A DNA stretch of 64,000 bases from Desertivirga arenae (lineage in GTDB: Bacteria > Bacteroidota > Bacteroidia > Sphingobacteriales > Sphingobacteriaceae). The stretch spans positions 627,264 through 691,263 of the forward strand of contig NZ_JAFEWE010000002.1 in NCBI RefSeq assembly GCF_017355785.1. Direction: 5' to 3'. Under the pieces are notes generated by a model. That model had not been told where the DNA came from. It saw nothing but the letters and a program-made list of their open reading frames with translations, and made no database searches. The position numbers were made by a program, and so were the translations under genes. This document shows positions 26,548-36,093 of this stretch, one piece after another; position 1 is the first letter of the stretch, and every line of letters begins with the position of its first letter.

Positions 26548-28077
26548 ATGATCCTAATAGTTGATGACAAACCGGAGAATATATTTTCCTTAAAAAAAAT
26601 ATTAGAGATAAATAGTTTTGAAGTCGATTCGGCCCTTTCAGGCGAGGAGGCATTAAAAAAAATATTAAAGAATTCTTATGCTCTCATTATACTGGATGTA
26701 CAAATGCCAGGAATGGATGGATTTGAAGTTGCCGAAACAATCTCAGGTTATAGCAAATCTAAAGACATTCCTATAATTTTCTTGTCTGCTGTAAATACTA
26801 ATAAGCAGTTCATAACCAAAGGTTATGCTTCTGGGGGTATCGATTATATTACGAAACCTGTAGACCCCGATATTCTTCTGCTCAAGGTTAAAACCTTTTA
26901 CCGTCTTTATGAGCAAACCCGTGAGCTAAACGAAATTCAAAGAGCATTAAGAGAAGAGATCGAATTCAGAAAACAAGCTCAATCTGAACTAAAAGAACGT
27001 GTTCAGGAATTGAGATCTACGCTCGAAACCCTTCCTCAAATTGCATTTACAGCCAGGGCAAATGGAGAGATTGAGTTCGTTAATCAACATTGGTTCACTT
27101 ATTCTGCTTCTGATACTGATTTTCCGGAATCTCATCCCGAAGATACCAGTATTGATGAAAAATGGCAGGAAGCCCTGGAGTTGGGAAAGCATATAAATGT
27201 TGAGGTTAGAATAAAGAAGCAATCTGATGGCGAATATTGCTATCATCTCCTTCGTGCTACTCCGATTAAGGAAGGCGACCACATTGTTAAATGGGTGGGA
27301 ACTTTTACTGACATCGAGGAGCAGAAAAAGGCTGAGAGGCGCAAGGATGAATTTCTAAGCATTGCCAGTCACGAATTAAAAACACCTCTAACAAGCATCA
27401 AAGCCTACATGCAATTGCTTGAACGATCTATGGCAGCGGATCAGAATGAAGAAGTACCAGAGAGTACCAAGTACCTGCGACGCACGCAAACCCAACTGGA
27501 TAAGCTTCAGAACCTGATTGTAGATCTCTTGGATATATCGAAAATTGAAAGTGGTAAAATGGCTTTCAATAAAAAGGAGTTCGACTTTGCACCACTTATT
27601 GAGAGTACTATTGATATTACGCGGCAAACCAACCCTGATTACTCGATTTCTTTGCGAGGAGATCACAAGGTTCAAATTATAGGAGACGATACCAGGATAG
27701 AACAAGTTCTTGTCAACTATTTAACCAATGCTATAAAATATTCCCCAACTAACAAAACAGTAGAAGTATGTACTGAACTTACTTCTGAGGATTGTATAAA
27801 AGTCACTATCCGTGACAAGGGAGTAGGAATTCCCGCAGAAAAAATTAACGACGTCTTCAAGAAATTTTATCGGGTGGAGGAAAACTCTCATCGTTTTCAG
27901 GGACTGGGTATAGGACTGTATATCTGCTCGGAAATAATTCGCAGGCATAACGGAACTTTTGGAGTAACAAGCGAGGAAGGTAAGGGCTCAGAATTTTATT
28001 TTACATTACCGGTCTATAAACGGCTTGACGTAGGGACAAATCAGGAAAAAAGCATCAATGAAATCAACTGCAACTAA
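26548..28077 (+). CDS. REC-PAS hybrid sensor histidine kinase
   Basis: The 509-residue cytoplasmic protein starts with a REC domain (residues 1-120, LIVDDKPEN, acceptor in LILDVQMPGMDG, lysine in DYITKPVD). A coiled linker and a PAS domain (about 150-262) follow, then HisKA (acceptor H274 in SHELKTPL) and HATPase (about 380-495, GVGIPAEKIN, GLGIGLYICSEI). A REC at the N-terminus means it receives a phosphoryl signal and then acts as kinase. No membrane segment is seen, so its input is intracellular or comes from partners. It overlaps the next gene by 20 bases and is probably translated together with it. Confidence 0.93.
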   Translation: MILIVDDKPENIFSLKKILEINSFEVDSALSGEEALKKILKNSYALIILDVQMPGMDGFEVAETISGYSKSKDIPIIFLSAVNTNKQFITKGYASGGIDYITKPVDPDILLLKVKTFYRLYEQTRELNEIQRALREEIEFRKQAQSELKERVQELRSTLETLPQIAFTARANGEIEFVNQHWFTYSASDTDFPESHPEDTSIDEKWQEALELGKHINVEVRIKKQSDGEYCYHLLRATPIKEGDHIVKWVGTFTDIEEQKKAERRKDEFLSIASHELKTPLTSIKAYMQLLERSMAADQNEEVPESTKYLRRTQTQLDKLQNLIVDLLDISKIESGKMAFNKKEFDFAPLIESTIDITRQTNPDYSISLRGDHKVQIIGDDTRIEQVLVNYLTNAIKYSPTNKTVEVCTELTSEDCIKVTIRDKGVGIPAEKINDVFKKFYRVEENSHRFQGLGIGLYICSEIIRRHNGTFGVTSEEGKGSEFYFTLPVYKRLDVGTNQEKSINEINCN

Positions 28078-31000
28078 AAATCTGCAATTAGGATACGGCT
28101 TATCACTCCTATTATTGCTATTAAGTTCAATTGCATCCTATATAAGTATTCAAAACCTTCTTGACAGTTCTAAACAGGTTGACAAAACCAACGAGGTTAT
28201 CCGCGAACTGGAAAATACCATTTCAATCCTGAAGGATGCTGAAACCGGACAGAGAGGATTTTTACTTACCGGAATAGAAGAATTCCTCGACCCCTACAAT
28301 GGGGCTTACGATAAAGCAGAAGCATCTATTGCCCATGTGCGGGAATTAACCAAGGACAATGATCTTCAGCAGAAGAACTCGGAAGAGTTGGAAAACATAA
28401 CTTTAAAACGCATCAAGCGACTTGACCAGGTCCTTAATTACAAAAAAAGCGTAGGTACAGTAGATACAAAAGATATGATCTCTGGTAAGATCTACATGGA
28501 CAAAGCCAGGGCTGTTGTGAAAAGGATGATTCAGGAAGAGAACCGGGTGCTGAAGGTAAGGACTGACAAGATGAACAAATTTGCCATCTTCACTCCAATC
28601 CTGATCGTGCTGGCAGCCATCATGTCTATCATTATAACCTTGGTATCCTACTTCAGAGCCAAAAAAGATATAGAAGAACGAACTGAGCTCTATTTGCAGC
28701 TCCGGGAGAAAGATCAGGAAGTGACCAAGCGTTTGAAGATCATTGAAGGAGTAGCTGATAAAATTTCAAACGGACAGTATACCATAAAGATCGAGGATCA
28801 GAACGAGAAAGATTCGCTCGGTAGCCTGGCGCTATCCCTTAATAAGATGGCAGAATCACTTCATTATTCGTTCACTGTACTATCAGATAATGAATGGTTA
28901 CAGAGCGGCATTGCCGCATTGAACGAAACAATGGTTGGTGAAAAAGACATTGAGCAGCTTAGCAGTAACATCCTAGACTGTGTTGTTCAGTATACTAATA
29001 GTCACGTAGGAGCTTTTTACCTTATTACAGAAAGCGAGTATTTAGAATTATCCTCTGCTTATGCATTGAGCCGCAACAGGAAACAGCGGATTGAAATTGG
29101 AGAAGGAATTGTAGGCCAGGTAGCATCGAGCAAAAAACCTATCAAACTTGATCACCGGTCGGAGGAAGATATTGTAATAACTTATGCCAGCGGAGAAGCT
29201 AAACCAACTCATCTGTATATCGTGCCAATTGTTCAGGATGATGGCCTTGTCGGCGTAATCGAGGTAGCTTCGTTCCATGAATATTCAGAACGGCATTTGG
29301 ATTATTTCAAGGGTATTTCCAGAAGTATTGCTCTGGCTATTAATACAGCACAAAGCAGAAAGAGGTTACAACAGCTTCTGGAAGAGACTCAAGCGCAGTC
29401 TGAAGAATTGCAGGCACAGCATTCAGAACTTGAAAATCTTAATACAGAGCTGGAAGCCCAGGCGCTTAAGCTGCAATCTTCAGAAGAAGAGCTAAGGGTA
29501 CAACAAGAAGAATTGCTGCACGCTAATAAAGAACTTGAAGCACGGAGCTCCACCCTCGAAGAAAAGAACCAGCTGATTGTAGAGCGAAACCTGGAGATCC
29601 AGCGGAAAGCCGAAGAACTGGAATTAAGCACTAAATACAAGTCAGAGTTCCTCGCGAATATGTCGCACGAACTTCGCACGCCACTAAATTCCATTTTGCT
29701 CCTCTCCAGGCTGATGTCTGAAAATCCGGAGAAGAACCTGAATGAAGATCAGATCGAATATGCCAAAGTGATCCAAAGTTCGGGCAACGGACTATTATCC
29801 CTGATCGATGAGATCCTGGATCTTTCCAAGATTGAGGCTGGCAAAATGGACCTTGAATTTGCAGAAACCTCAGTGCAAGAAATTGTTAATGATCTAAAAG
29901 GCCTCTTCTCTCCTATTGCAAAAGATAAAGGTCTTGATCTGCAGTTCGAAATAAGCTCAGATACTCCTTCTGCTATCATCACTGATAAACTTCGTCTTGA
30001 GCAGATCTTAAAAAACCTTCTTTCAAATGCCTTGAAGTTTACAGCCAGGGGTACCGTCAAGCTCGGCATTGCTATCCCTGAAGGTAATAGCAATTTCGTA
30101 CGTTTTGCCGTAACTGACACCGGAATTGGTATTCCGGTAGAAAAACAAAAGCAGGTATTTGAAGCCTTCCAGCAGGCAGACGGCTCAACCCGGCGAAAAT
30201 ACGGAGGTACAGGATTAGGTTTATCTATTAGTCGCGAACTTTCAAGACTATTGGGAGGAGATATTTCACTAAAAAGTGAACCGAGTAAGGGAAGCGAGTT
30301 CTCCGTTGTACTGCCGGTTGAGGGTAACAGTATCCCTGCAGGTTTACCAGCAGGGATGAGCTCAGAACTTCCAGCAGAACCAGAGATTATTGCACCTGCT
30401 GCTGTTCCTACCATTCAGGAGCCAGCACCGCGAATACCAATAGCCGATATTCCGCAAATTATTGCTGATGACAGGGAACTTGTTAAGCCAGGAGAAACTG
30501 TGGTTTTAATTGTAGAGGATGATTTGAACTTCGCGAAGACTCTGCTTGGCTTCACTCGCAAACGGGGCTATAAAGGTATTGTAGCAACGCAAGGCGACTA
30601 TGGTATACAAATGGCCCATCATTTCAAGCCTGTAGCCATCTTGCTCGATATTCAACTTCCGGTAAAAGACGGCTGGGAAGTAATGGAAGAACTTAAATCC
30701 AGTCAGGACACCCGACACATTCCCGTTCACATTATGTCGGCCCTGGATGCAAAAAAAGAAAGCCTGGTTAAGGGTGCTGTCGACTTTATTAATAAACCGA
30801 TCGCACTGGAGCAAATGCAGAATATGTTCAGTAAGCTGGAGGATGCACTTAACAGGCATCCAAAAAAGGTGCTGATCATTGAAGAAAACACAAAACACGC
30901 AGAAGCGCTCGCTTACTTTTTGTCAACCTTCCAGGTGGTAACCGAAATTAAAGAGTCTGTTAATGAAGGCGTATCGGCATTAAAAGACAGAAACGTTGAT

Positions 31001-31672
31001 TGCGTAATACTCGATATGGGAATTCCTGATCCCGCTGCTTATCAGGCGCTGGAGGAGATCAAACAGAATGAAGGTCTGGAAAACCTGCCGATCATCATCT
31101 TTACAGGAAAGAACCTTTCGAAGTCGGAGGAAAAGAAACTGAAGCAATATGCTGATAGTATTGTAATGAAAACAGCACACTCCTATCAGCGCATTCTTGA
31201 CGAAGTTGCTCTATTCCTGCATCTTATTGAGGAAAAGCATCCGGCAGAGGGTGGCGTTAAGAAGAACTTGACAGAATTGAATGAGGTTCTGGAGAATAAG
31301 ACCGTATTAATTGCCGATGATGATGTACGGAACATCTTCTCACTTACCAAGGCACTGGAACAAGCTAAAATGAAAGTGCTTTCTGCTACTGATGGCAAAG
31401 AAGCCCTGAAAGTCCTTGAAGAAAACCCACAGGTCGACGTAGTTTTAATGGATATGATGATGCCGGAAATGGATGGGTACGAAACAACCACAAAGATCAG
31501 GAAAAATTATAAGTACCGAGATCTCCCTATACTTGCAGTTACGGCTAAAGCAATGACCGGAGATCGTGAAAAGTGTATCAAAGCTGGAGCATCAGACTAT
31601 ATTTCTAAGCCTGTAGATATTGACCAGCTTATTTCCCTGCTAAGAGTATGGCTTTACAACAAAAACATTTAA
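28058..31672 (+). CDS. CHASE3-HAMP-GAF hybrid histidine kinase with three REC domains
   Basis: The 1204-residue protein has two membrane helices (about 12-30 and 175-197) flanking a periplasmic CHASE3 domain (40-165, ISILKDAETGQRGFLLTG), HAMP (200-265), GAF (290-428), a Glu/Gln-rich coiled coil (430-525), HisKA (acceptor about H536 in MSHELRTPL), HATPase (645-757) and three RECs (about 814-925, 942-1050, 1083-1204). The second REC lacks the first acidic pair (it reads IIEEN) though it keeps an aspartate in VILDMGIP, so it may be a degenerate phosphate sink. The family integrates envelope and redox or small-molecule cues. It heads the REC-CheR-CheB operon in close overlap. Confidence 0.93.
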   Translation: MKSTATKNLQLGYGLSLLLLLLSSIASYISIQNLLDSSKQVDKTNEVIRELENTISILKDAETGQRGFLLTGIEEFLDPYNGAYDKAEASIAHVRELTKDNDLQQKNSEELENITLKRIKRLDQVLNYKKSVGTVDTKDMISGKIYMDKARAVVKRMIQEENRVLKVRTDKMNKFAIFTPILIVLAAIMSIIITLVSYFRAKKDIEERTELYLQLREKDQEVTKRLKIIEGVADKISNGQYTIKIEDQNEKDSLGSLALSLNKMAESLHYSFTVLSDNEWLQSGIAALNETMVGEKDIEQLSSNILDCVVQYTNSHVGAFYLITESEYLELSSAYALSRNRKQRIEIGEGIVGQVASSKKPIKLDHRSEEDIVITYASGEAKPTHLYIVPIVQDDGLVGVIEVASFHEYSERHLDYFKGISRSIALAINTAQSRKRLQQLLEETQAQSEELQAQHSELENLNTELEAQALKLQSSEEELRVQQEELLHANKELEARSSTLEEKNQLIVERNLEIQRKAEELELSTKYKSEFLANMSHELRTPLNSILLLSRLMSENPEKNLNEDQIEYAKVIQSSGNGLLSLIDEILDLSKIEAGKMDLEFAETSVQEIVNDLKGLFSPIAKDKGLDLQFEISSDTPSAIITDKLRLEQILKNLLSNALKFTARGTVKLGIAIPEGNSNFVRFAVTDTGIGIPVEKQKQVFEAFQQADGSTRRKYGGTGLGLSISRELSRLLGGDISLKSEPSKGSEFSVVLPVEGNSIPAGLPAGMSSELPAEPEIIAPAAVPTIQEPAPRIPIADIPQIIADDRELVKPGETVVLIVEDDLNFAKTLLGFTRKRGYKGIVATQGDYGIQMAHHFKPVAILLDIQLPVKDGWEVMEELKSSQDTRHIPVHIMSALDAKKESLVKGAVDFINKPIALEQMQNMFSKLEDALNRHPKKVLIIEENTKHAEALAYFLSTFQVVTEIKESVNEGVSALKDRNVDCVILDMGIPDPAAYQALEEIKQNEGLENLPIIIFTGKNLSKSEEKKLKQYADSIVMKTAHSYQRILDEVALFLHLIEEKHPAEGGVKKNLTELNEVLENKTVLIADDDVRNIFSLTKALEQAKMKVLSATDGKEALKVLEENPQVDVVLMDMMMPEMDGYETTTKIRKNYKYRDLPILAVTAKAMTGDREKCIKAGASDYISKPVDIDQLISLLRVWLYNKNI

Positions 31673-31678
31673 GAGTCA

Positions 31679-32056
31679 ATGAAAAGTATTTTAATTATTG
31701 ACGACGACCCGAGAAACATCTTCGCACTAAAGGCCGTACTAAAAGCTAAAGGTTTTACCTGTCTTACTGCCACCACTGCCGAGGATGGGCTAGAGCTTTT
31801 GAATGAGCATGGTGATGAAATTGGCATTATTCTTATGGATATGATGATGCCCGACATGGATGGATATGAAGCGATAGCAGTGATCAGACAACGGGATACT
31901 ATTTCCCAGGTACCTATAGTAGCAGTAACTGCCCAGGCTATGGTTGGCGACCGGGAGAAGTGTTTGGAGGCTGGAGCGAATGCTTATATATCTAAACCTG
32001 TAAATGTCGATTCTTTAATGGGAATAATAGATGATTACCTAGAAAAAGATGTTTGA
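31679..32056 (+). CDS. single-domain response regulator
   Basis: The 125-residue product is one REC domain: acid pair in IIDDDPRNIF, phospho-acceptor in ILMDMMMPDMDG, T/A switch in PIVAVTAQAM and lysine in YISKPVN. There is no output domain, so it is likely a CheY-like relay or phosphate sink for the large kinase upstream. It is most similar to the third REC of that kinase, which suggests duplication. It begins 6 bases after the kinase stop and overlaps cheR by 8 bases. Confidence 0.92.
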   Translation: MKSILIIDDDPRNIFALKAVLKAKGFTCLTATTAEDGLELLNEHGDEIGIILMDMMMPDMDGYEAIAVIRQRDTISQVPIVAVTAQAMVGDREKCLEAGANAYISKPVNVDSLMGIIDDYLEKDV

Positions 32057-32876
32057 GCTGAAAGTTGTACAGGATGATGAAATAAAAGTGCTTTTGAACG
32101 ATTTACTCGAACTTCATGGCTATGATTTCACCGACTACTCGAAAGCTTCTCTCAAGCGTCGGATAAATCGCCTGTTCACTTTAGACCGCTTTCCAAGCTT
32201 TGCTGAATTTCGCTACCGGTTGATGCATGACGCACAATACGTTAGAAGGTTTGTGGAACAAATTACTGTGCCCGTAACTGAAATGTTCAGAGACCCTAGC
32301 TTCTATAAGACATTAAGAGAAGAAGTATTACCAGTTTTGGGCACCTACCCGGTCATCAGGATCTGGCATGCGGGCTGCGCTACAGGCGAAGAAGTGTATT
32401 CCATGGCCATTCTTCTTAAGGAAGCAAATTTATTACATAAATCACTACTGTACGCTACCGATATAAATCCTGAAGTTCTGGAACGAGCAAGTAATGGCAT
32501 ATTCCCATTGAACCAAATGAAGCAATATTCAGAGAACTATATAAGTTCGGGGGGTAAACAGGAGTTCTCTTCTTATTATTCTGCTAAATATGATATGGCT
32601 AAGTTTGAAGATTCCCTTAGCAGTAAAATGATTTTTTCAACCCATAACCTTGTTTCGGATCGTTCCTTCAACGAATTTCAATTGATACTTTGCCGCAACG
32701 TATTAATTTATTTTGACAGGCAACTTCAGACAAGGGTTTTTGAGCTATTTACTGAAAGCCTGGATAACCTGGGTTTTTTGGCTTTAGGCTCTAAAGAAAC
32801 CCTGCGTTTCTCCGCAGTTGCCGCCCGGTTTAAAGCTATCAATGCAAAGGAGAAAATATGGAGAAAGATAGCTTAA
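32049..32876 (+). CDS. cheR: CheR-type protein-glutamate methyltransferase
   Basis: The 275-residue protein has an N-terminal CheR helical domain (residues 5-65, FTDYSKASLKRRINRL) and a Rossmann SAM-binding domain with RIWHAGCATGEEVYSMA (about 104-120), LYATDINPEVLERA, LILCRNVLIYF and FLALGSKET. CheR adds methyl groups to glutamates of chemoreceptors. No methyl-accepting protein is encoded here, so the target is unknown and may be a cytoplasmic part of one of the hybrid kinases. It lacks TPR or PAS extensions. It overlaps cheB by 19 bases. Confidence 0.92.
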   Translation: MFELKVVQDDEIKVLLNDLLELHGYDFTDYSKASLKRRINRLFTLDRFPSFAEFRYRLMHDAQYVRRFVEQITVPVTEMFRDPSFYKTLREEVLPVLGTYPVIRIWHAGCATGEEVYSMAILLKEANLLHKSLLYATDINPEVLERASNGIFPLNQMKQYSENYISSGGKQEFSSYYSAKYDMAKFEDSLSSKMIFSTHNLVSDRSFNEFQLILCRNVLIYFDRQLQTRVFELFTESLDNLGFLALGSKETLRFSAVAARFKAINAKEKIWRKIA

Positions 32877-33445
32877 GGCAAGTTGACCTCGTTTTAATAG
32901 GTGGATCGGCTGGCTCTCTTGAAGTGATACTTCGTATTTTGCCAGACTTAAAATACGGTCTTCCCTTTGCTATTATCATTATTATTCATCGTAAAAGCAG
33001 CTTTGAATCGACCTTAACAGATCTTTTCGGTTCGCGTACCGGATGGCTGGTAAAAGAAGCTGAAGAGAAAGAAGATATCCTGCCTGGGACTATCTACGTA
33101 GCTCCAGCCGACTATCACCTTCTTATTGAGGATGACAGAACTCTTTCCCTGGATTTTTCTGAGAAGATACTTCACTCACGCCCTGCTATCGATGCAACAT
33201 TTCAGACGGCCGCAGATGTATATAAACGATCGGTGGCCGCCTTCCTACTATCTGGAGCTAATGCAGACGGAAGTGCTGGCTTGCATGCTGTTCAAAAAGC
33301 CGGGGGGTTAACAATAATACAAGACCCTGAAGAGGCAGAAATTAAATATATGCCAGTACAGGCATTAAATAAGTTAACACCTGACTATATCCTTTCTAAA
33401 CACAAAATGGCAGAGTTGATCAATCTGCTCGGCAATAAAGGTTAA
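32858..33445 (+). CDS. cheB: CheB-type methylesterase without REC domain
   Basis: The 195-residue protein is only the catalytic domain of CheB. The triad is visible: S17 in LIGGSAGSLE, H44 in IIIHRKSS and D137 in LLSGANADGSAG. A nearby VAPADYHLLIED strand is typical. The usual N-terminal REC regulatory domain is absent; regulation could come from the single REC protein two genes upstream. It would remove methyl groups or deamidate glutamines made by the CheR upstream. It ends before a bidirectional terminator. Confidence 0.92.
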   Translation: MEKDSLRQVDLVLIGGSAGSLEVILRILPDLKYGLPFAIIIIIHRKSSFESTLTDLFGSRTGWLVKEAEEKEDILPGTIYVAPADYHLLIEDDRTLSLDFSEKILHSRPAIDATFQTAADVYKRSVAAFLLSGANADGSAGLHAVQKAGGLTIIQDPEEAEIKYMPVQALNKLTPDYILSKHKMAELINLLGNKG

Positions 33446-33465
33446 ATCAATGGTCAAGGTATAAA

Positions 33466-33488
33466 AAAAGGTGGATGAACCACCTTTT
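33466..33488. terminator. bidirectional terminator between cheB and lysA
   Basis: Arms AAAAGGTGG (33466-33474) and CCACCTTTT (33480-33488) with a 5-base loop sit between two convergent genes. Poly-A and poly-T flanks allow it to work in both directions. Confidence 0.8.
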
Positions 33489-33493
33489 AAAGA

Positions 33494-34660
33494 CTAAGAA
33501 AGAGCTGGAGCCAGGTTATACATACTCTTGACTTCCTCTCTCAAATTATATTTTGAAGCCATCACTTCTCCATAAGCACCTGCTGTACGAATGGCAATTA
33601 AATCACCTCTGGATGATGCAGGCATCTCTACTTCTTTTCCAAAGCAATCCGTCGATTCACAAATGGGACCAACAATATCATATTTAACAGTCTCCCCCTC
33701 AGTTCTCGAAATATTCTCGATCTGGTGATAAGCTTGATATAGCGCCGGACGCATAAGCTCTGTCATTCCCGCATCAAGTACAAGAAAGTGCTTCTTAATA
33801 CCATTCTTAACGTAAAGTACACGGCTTATTAAAGTACCTGAATGTGCCACCAGAGCTCTTCCCAGTTCGAAATGCACCTCCTGACCATGCTTCCGTTCGA
33901 GGAATTGATCGAAGATCTGGAAATAGTTTTCAAAATCAGCTATAGGCTTCTCGTCTGGAGCATGATAGTCTATACCCAAACCGCCACCTACATTTAATAC
34001 TTTCAAATTAAAACCGCGTTCTTCAAACCAGCCGCTAATTTCATTTACCTTTATACAAAGGCTTTTAAAGACCGTCAGATTTGTGATCTGGGATCCGATA
34101 TGGAAGTGAATACCAATAAGCTTTACATTAGGGAGAACCTTTAAAGCATCAGTACAAGCATGAAGATCCCACTGGTTTATACCGAATTTATTCTCTTCAA
34201 GCCCGGTGGTGATATTGGCATGGGTATGGGCATCCACATTAGGGTTAATACGTAATGCAACCTTTGCTACTTTACCGGCCGAAGCCGCAAGTTCATTTAT
34301 TACTCCAAGCTCCTGAACTGATTCTACATTGAAGCAGAAGATATCACTTTCCAGCGCTAGAATAATTTCTCTGTCTGACTTTCCTACACCAGCAAAAACA
34401 ATGTTTTCTGCCGCAAAACCTACTTCTACTGCCTTTTTAACTTCGTTTCCGCTCACGCAGTCTGCGCCAAATCCAACCTCCTTTATCTTTTCTATAACTC
34501 TCTGATTAAAATTCGCCTTCATAGCATAATGCACATGAAAGTCATACTTATCAGCTGCTGCTTTACAAGCGTCAAGGGTTTGCTGAAGTAAATTCAGATC
34601 GTAATAGTAAAAAGGCGTTTCCTGCTGTTGAAAAGCCGAAAGAGTATCTGTATTAAACAT
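33494..34660 (-). CDS. lysA: diaminopimelate decarboxylase
   Basis: The 388-residue fold-type III PLP enzyme removes CO2 from meso-diaminopimelate to make lysine. K48 in HYAMKANFN is the PLP lysine; LNVGGGLGIDYH, a glycine-rich phosphate site, lies near residue 220; ELGRALVAHSG and GPICESTDCFGKE are conserved substrate-binding parts near residues 268 and 335. It is 68 bases downstream of lysC, with which it forms a lysine-branch pair, although a terminator-like hairpin lies between. I see no extra domain or frameshift. Confidence 0.95.
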   Translation of the reverse strand: MFNTDTLSAFQQQETPFYYYDLNLLQQTLDACKAAADKYDFHVHYAMKANFNQRVIEKIKEVGFGADCVSGNEVKKAVEVGFAAENIVFAGVGKSDREIILALESDIFCFNVESVQELGVINELAASAGKVAKVALRINPNVDAHTHANITTGLEENKFGINQWDLHACTDALKVLPNVKLIGIHFHIGSQITNLTVFKSLCIKVNEISGWFEERGFNLKVLNVGGGLGIDYHAPDEKPIADFENYFQIFDQFLERKHGQEVHFELGRALVAHSGTLISRVLYVKNGIKKHFLVLDAGMTELMRPALYQAYHQIENISRTEGETVKYDIVGPICESTDCFGKEVEMPASSRGDLIAIRTAGAYGEVMASKYNLREEVKSMYNLAPALS

Positions 34661-34671
34661 GTTGATTAAAA

Positions 34672-34692
34672 AATCCCCCTGTATAAGGGGGA
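34672..34692 (-). terminator. terminator-like hairpin between lysC and lysA
   Basis: On the minus strand TTCCCCCT/AGGGGGA arms (34674-34680 and 34686-34692) with a 5-base loop are followed by a TTTTTT run 12 bases before lysA. The structure would end or attenuate transcription coming from lysC. Confidence 0.65.
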
Positions 34693-34728
34693 ATTAAATA
34701 TTAGTATCTCTCCCAAGAGAGAAATTAA

Positions 34729-36042
34729 TTACTGAAATAAGTTTTTGTGCAAGCTTTGAAGCGCTTCAACTTTGTCAGAAGATTTAACGAGCAAAGAGAT
34801 GTTATAATTACTTCCTCCGTAAGAAATCATTCTGATTGGCACATTGGCTAAAGATGAAAAAGCTTTTGACGTAAAGCCATTAGCGTCGTAGGAAAAGTCT
34901 CCAACAACACAAATGATGGTTTGATCGGAGTCGACCTCTACCGTACCAAAATCTTCAAGCTCTTTAGTGATCTCTGTGAGGTATTTCGTTTCGTCTATTG
35001 TTAAGGATACAGCTACTTCAGAAGTAGTGATCATGTCGATAGGTGTTTTGTAACGCTCAAAGACTTCAAATACCCTTCTCAGGAAACCATAGGCTAATAA
35101 CATCCGGCTCGACTGGATCTTAACGGCAGTAATACCGTCCTTCGCAGCAATTGATTTAATAATACCTTTTTCGCTGTCGTTGGTGATCAAAGTGCCGGGA
35201 GCTGCAGGATCCATTGTATTTAACAAACGAACAGGGATCTTATATTTCTGGGCAGGAAATACACTTTGCGGATGAAGGATCTTAGCTCCGAAATAGGCAA
35301 GCTCGGCCGCCTCATCGAAAGACAGCTGAGCGATTGGCTTTGTTCCCTGAACAACTCTGGGATCATTATTATGCATACCATCGATGTCTGTCCAGATCTG
35401 CACTTCATCAGCACGGATAGCTGCACCAATTAAAGACGCTGTGTAGTCACTGCCACCACGACGAAGATTGTCTATTTCTCCAAAAGCATTCCTGCAGATA
35501 TAACCCTGGGTGATGAACAATGTAGTTTCAGGCTTTTGATCAAGAAGAGGTTGCAAGTGTGAACCGATATATTCTACTACAGGCTCATTGTCCTCATCAA
35601 TTTTCATAAAATCAAGAGCCGGCAATAGAACCGATTTGATTCCGGTTTCTGCTAGATAGAAATGATATAATTCCGTAGAAAGAAGCTCTCCCTGAGCCAG
35701 AACGATCTTCTCTTCAACCGGTGTAAACAAGTCAGTATCCAAAGATCCTATTAGAGTAAAATGATAAGTGATCAGCTCAAGGCCTTTCTTCTTTCCATCT
35801 TCAGTAGAAAATAACTCCTGAACAAATGCCTTATATTTTTCATGTAAAGCGTCAATCAGCTGCTTAGCCTTTTTCTTATCTCCGTCTAAATAAGCCTGAG
35901 AAATTTCTACAAGGCTATTAGTGGTTCCCGATACAGCAGATAATACAACAATCTGCTTTTCTTCCGGACGGATGATGTCTAGTAATTTCTTCATCCGCTC
36001 GGGACTACCTACTGATGTTCCTCCAAATTTTAAGATCTTCAT
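34729..36042 (-). CDS. lysC: aspartate kinase (monofunctional)
   Basis: The 437-residue protein starts KILKFGGTSVGS, the aspartate kinase signature, and carries a kinase domain (about 1-285, with LRRGGSDYTASLIGAA and WTDIDGM motifs) and two ACT-type regulatory domains (about 295-437; DGITAVKIQSSRML, VEVDSDQTIICVVGD). It phosphorylates aspartate, opening lysine, threonine and methionine synthesis, and the ACT pair is expected to bind lysine or threonine for feedback. It is not fused to homoserine dehydrogenase. It is transcribed towards lysA. Confidence 0.95.
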   Translation of the reverse strand: MKILKFGGTSVGSPERMKKLLDIIRPEEKQIVVLSAVSGTTNSLVEISQAYLDGDKKKAKQLIDALHEKYKAFVQELFSTEDGKKKGLELITYHFTLIGSLDTDLFTPVEEKIVLAQGELLSTELYHFYLAETGIKSVLLPALDFMKIDEDNEPVVEYIGSHLQPLLDQKPETTLFITQGYICRNAFGEIDNLRRGGSDYTASLIGAAIRADEVQIWTDIDGMHNNDPRVVQGTKPIAQLSFDEAAELAYFGAKILHPQSVFPAQKYKIPVRLLNTMDPAAPGTLITNDSEKGIIKSIAAKDGITAVKIQSSRMLLAYGFLRRVFEVFERYKTPIDMITTSEVAVSLTIDETKYLTEITKELEDFGTVEVDSDQTIICVVGDFSYDANGFTSKAFSSLANVPIRMISYGGSNYNISLLVKSSDKVEALQSLHKNLFQ

Positions 36043-36093
36043 TTAAAGCAATATATTTTGATGCGATGAACCTAAATAACCCATGCACTAATT

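Noticed and set aside
30506..30898. Antisense frame of 130 codons in the triple-REC kinase
   Set aside because: It is opposite a well-supported receiver domain and has no homology signal I can see.
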